Below, one piece after another: positions 4,681-5,772 of a stretch of 5,772 bases of DNA. The translations under genes and the position numbers were made by a program. The stretch spans positions 1 to 5,772 of the forward strand of contig JBBTWV010000031.1 of NCBI GenBank assembly GCA_038062615.1. Direction: 5' to 3'. Each line of letters starts with the position of its first letter. The stretch's first letter is position 1. The DNA is from JBBTWV01 sp038062615 (lineage in GTDB: Bacteria > Patescibacteriota > Gracilibacteria > UBA1369 > UM-FILTER-53-11). A model generated the notes under the pieces. It did not search any database, was not told where the DNA came from, and saw only the letters and a program-made list of their open reading frames with translations.

Positions 4681-5772
4681 TTACGCCGCTACCTTTTCTT
4701 CTTTTTTCCGTCTGGCAAGCGCCAGGGCAAGTAGTGCGGACATCGTGGCGAATACACTTTCTGGGGTACTGGAAGCACAACCGCCGCTATCATTCCCGCC
4801 GGTGCTTTCTGTAGCGGCAGGAGTAGGTTTGGAAGTAGGAGCGGATACCGGAGGCGTTGGGCGAACGACGTCAGTTGGGCTTGGGAACGCCGTTGCAGTA
4901 GGTGTCGGTACAACCGAGGCAGGAGGCGTCGCGCTGGCAGGAGGTGTTGGAGGTGGCGTTGGGCTGGCTGAGGCTGATGGCGCTGGTGAAGCAGAAGCCA
5001 TCGCGGTTGCGGTTGGCGGAACAACTACCGGCAGTGGAAGTCTCTCGCCCCCGTTCCAAAACTCCGCCACCGTGGCGCTGGAAGCCGCCAAGGCCCCGAC
5101 TACGTTTGGATCACCATTTTCCATCATAATAAAATCCGTGGCCGCTTTATCAAAACGCATCTCCACCGGTGGCAAATCTCCTTCCGTTACCGTCATGGTC
5201 CACTGCTCACCATCTTGATCAAAGAGAGCTGTAACAGGGACTAACGTTCCGTCATCTGCAACTTTTTGATACCTCACCGTGAGAGTGCCGGGAGTTCCCT
5301 CAGGGCTTAAAAGACTCATCGGTCTAACGCCGAAACTGCTAGCGCTGTTGGCAGGAGTAGTGAAGGTGGGGCTTGGCAAACGTTGGACATTAGGACCGAC
5401 AGCGGTGCTGTGTACCCATAATGTTGCACCTGGGTGCAATTGAATACTGCCATCTGGATTTGTCTGCGGCATGTCTGGAGCAAAAAGCGTGGAACCGTCG
5501 CCGGCGCGTGCTAAAGCAAAACGATCATCACCCGTTTCGTTAACACAAGGATAGAAGCCCGTTGGCGCCACTCCCATTGGCGGATTAATGCCTGCCCAGT
5601 TTTCGCCGCAATCCACCGCGCAGGCCAATCCGCGGCTGCCATCTGGGGTTGTTTCTTGCCCAGGATTACCACGGCCGGAACAATTATCAAAGCGATCATC
5701 AATGCCGTCGCCGTCGTCGTCAATAAGACGAGGATGCGCAGGGTCATAGGCCACACGCGTAACGGGAACTCG
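4681..5772 (-). CDS. Secreted surface protein with TSP3-like calcium motif, Pro/Ser/Thr stalk and CTERM-type sorting tail, 3' part
   Basis: The frame is open to the right edge, so the N-terminus (with any signal peptide) is missing; 363 residues are visible. Residues 18-39 (DDDGDGIDDRFDNC...NPGQ) match the thrombospondin type 3 repeat, an Asp-rich calcium-binding motif. Four Cys (31, 51, 55, 76) in the N-terminal third suggest disulfides. A middle region of unknown fold (about 85-245) includes beta-prone stretches such as GTLTVRYQKV and QWTMTVTEG. Residues about 250-323 are a low-complexity Pro/Ala/Ser/Thr stalk. The end has three parts: NDSGGC (Cys332), a hydrophobic helix (VFATMSALLALALA) and a basic cluster ARRKKEEK, the layout of MYXO-CTERM or GlyGly-CTERM sorting signals, whose tails are removed when proteins are moved to the surface. 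Function unknown. A GTG at 5752-5754 is internal and not the likely start. Confidence 0.85.
   Translation of the reverse strand, partial: RVPVTRVAYDPAHPRLIDDDGDGIDDRFDNCSGRGNPGQETTPDGSRGLACAVDCGENWAGINPPMGVAPTGFYPCVNETGDDRFALARAGDGSTLFAPDMPQTNPDGSIQLHPGATLWVHSTAVGPNVQRLPSPTFTTPANSASSFGVRPMSLLSPEGTPGTLTVRYQKVADDGTLVPVTALFDQDGEQWTMTVTEGDLPPVEMRFDKAATDFIMMENGDPNVVGALAASSATVAEFWNGGERLPLPVVVPPTATAMASASPAPSASASPTPPPTPPASATPPASVVPTPTATAFPSPTDVVRPTPPVSAPTSKPTPAATESTGGNDSGGCASSTPESVFATMSALLALALARRKKEEKVAA

Noticed and set aside
4745..5218. Plus-strand open frame of 157 codons rich in Gly, Val and Ala
   Set aside because: It is the antisense image of the Pro/Ser/Thr/Ala stalk of the surface protein, where biased codons keep other frames open.

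Overview
The window is bacterial. It holds five protein genes, two of them cut by the window edges, and two gene-free stretches of about 300 bp that are full of inverted repeats. No rRNA, tRNA or CRISPR array is visible. The organism cannot be named from this sequence. Standard-code genes, a mid-40s GC impression by eye, promoters almost touching start codons with no Shine-Dalgarno, and a HTH-ATPase-DUF4325 protein would fit an uncultured lineage such as the Patescibacteria/CPR (inference, low certainty).

Layout, left to right. (1) Positions 1-729, minus strand: the N-terminal 243 residues of proA (gamma-glutamyl phosphate reductase, proline synthesis). (2) About 741-1053: a compact non-coding mobile element of MITE type. 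It has 26-bp perfect terminal inverted repeats and two internal hairpin arms, and sits 13 bp before the proA start. (3) 1046-2086, minus: an AT-rich gene for a one-chain regulator made of a winged HTH, a GHKL ATPase/kinase-like domain and a DUF4325 (STAS-like) domain. Its last sense codon and stop codon lie inside the mobile element's terminal repeat. (4) 2086-2167: four exact copies of TACTGTAAA over that gene's promoter, probably an autoregulatory operator cluster. (5) 2260-3516, plus: complete murA, the first committed step of peptidoglycan synthesis. (6) 3456-4355, minus: a ComEC-type metallo-beta-lactamase-fold hydrolase with an N-terminal membrane anchor, overlapping the 3' end of murA by 61 bp tail to tail. 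(7) 4356-4680: a gene-free region with two facing, related hairpin-plus-T6 units inside a wider inverted repeat. (8) 4681-5772, minus: the C-terminal 363 residues of a secreted, surface-anchored protein with a thrombospondin type 3-like calcium motif, a Pro/Ser/Thr/Ala stalk and a MYXO-CTERM/GlyGly-CTERM-like sorting tail.

The most interesting part is 730-2170. Removing the mobile element together with one TA copy restores a sequence in which the regulator ends KNIK-stop only 7 nt before the proA ATG. This suggests that the regulator and proA were once adjacent co-transcribed genes, and that the element landed exactly at the regulator's stop codon and replaced it with its own. The regulator, its repeat-type operator and its leaderless promoter form a self-contained control unit whose target and signal are unknown.
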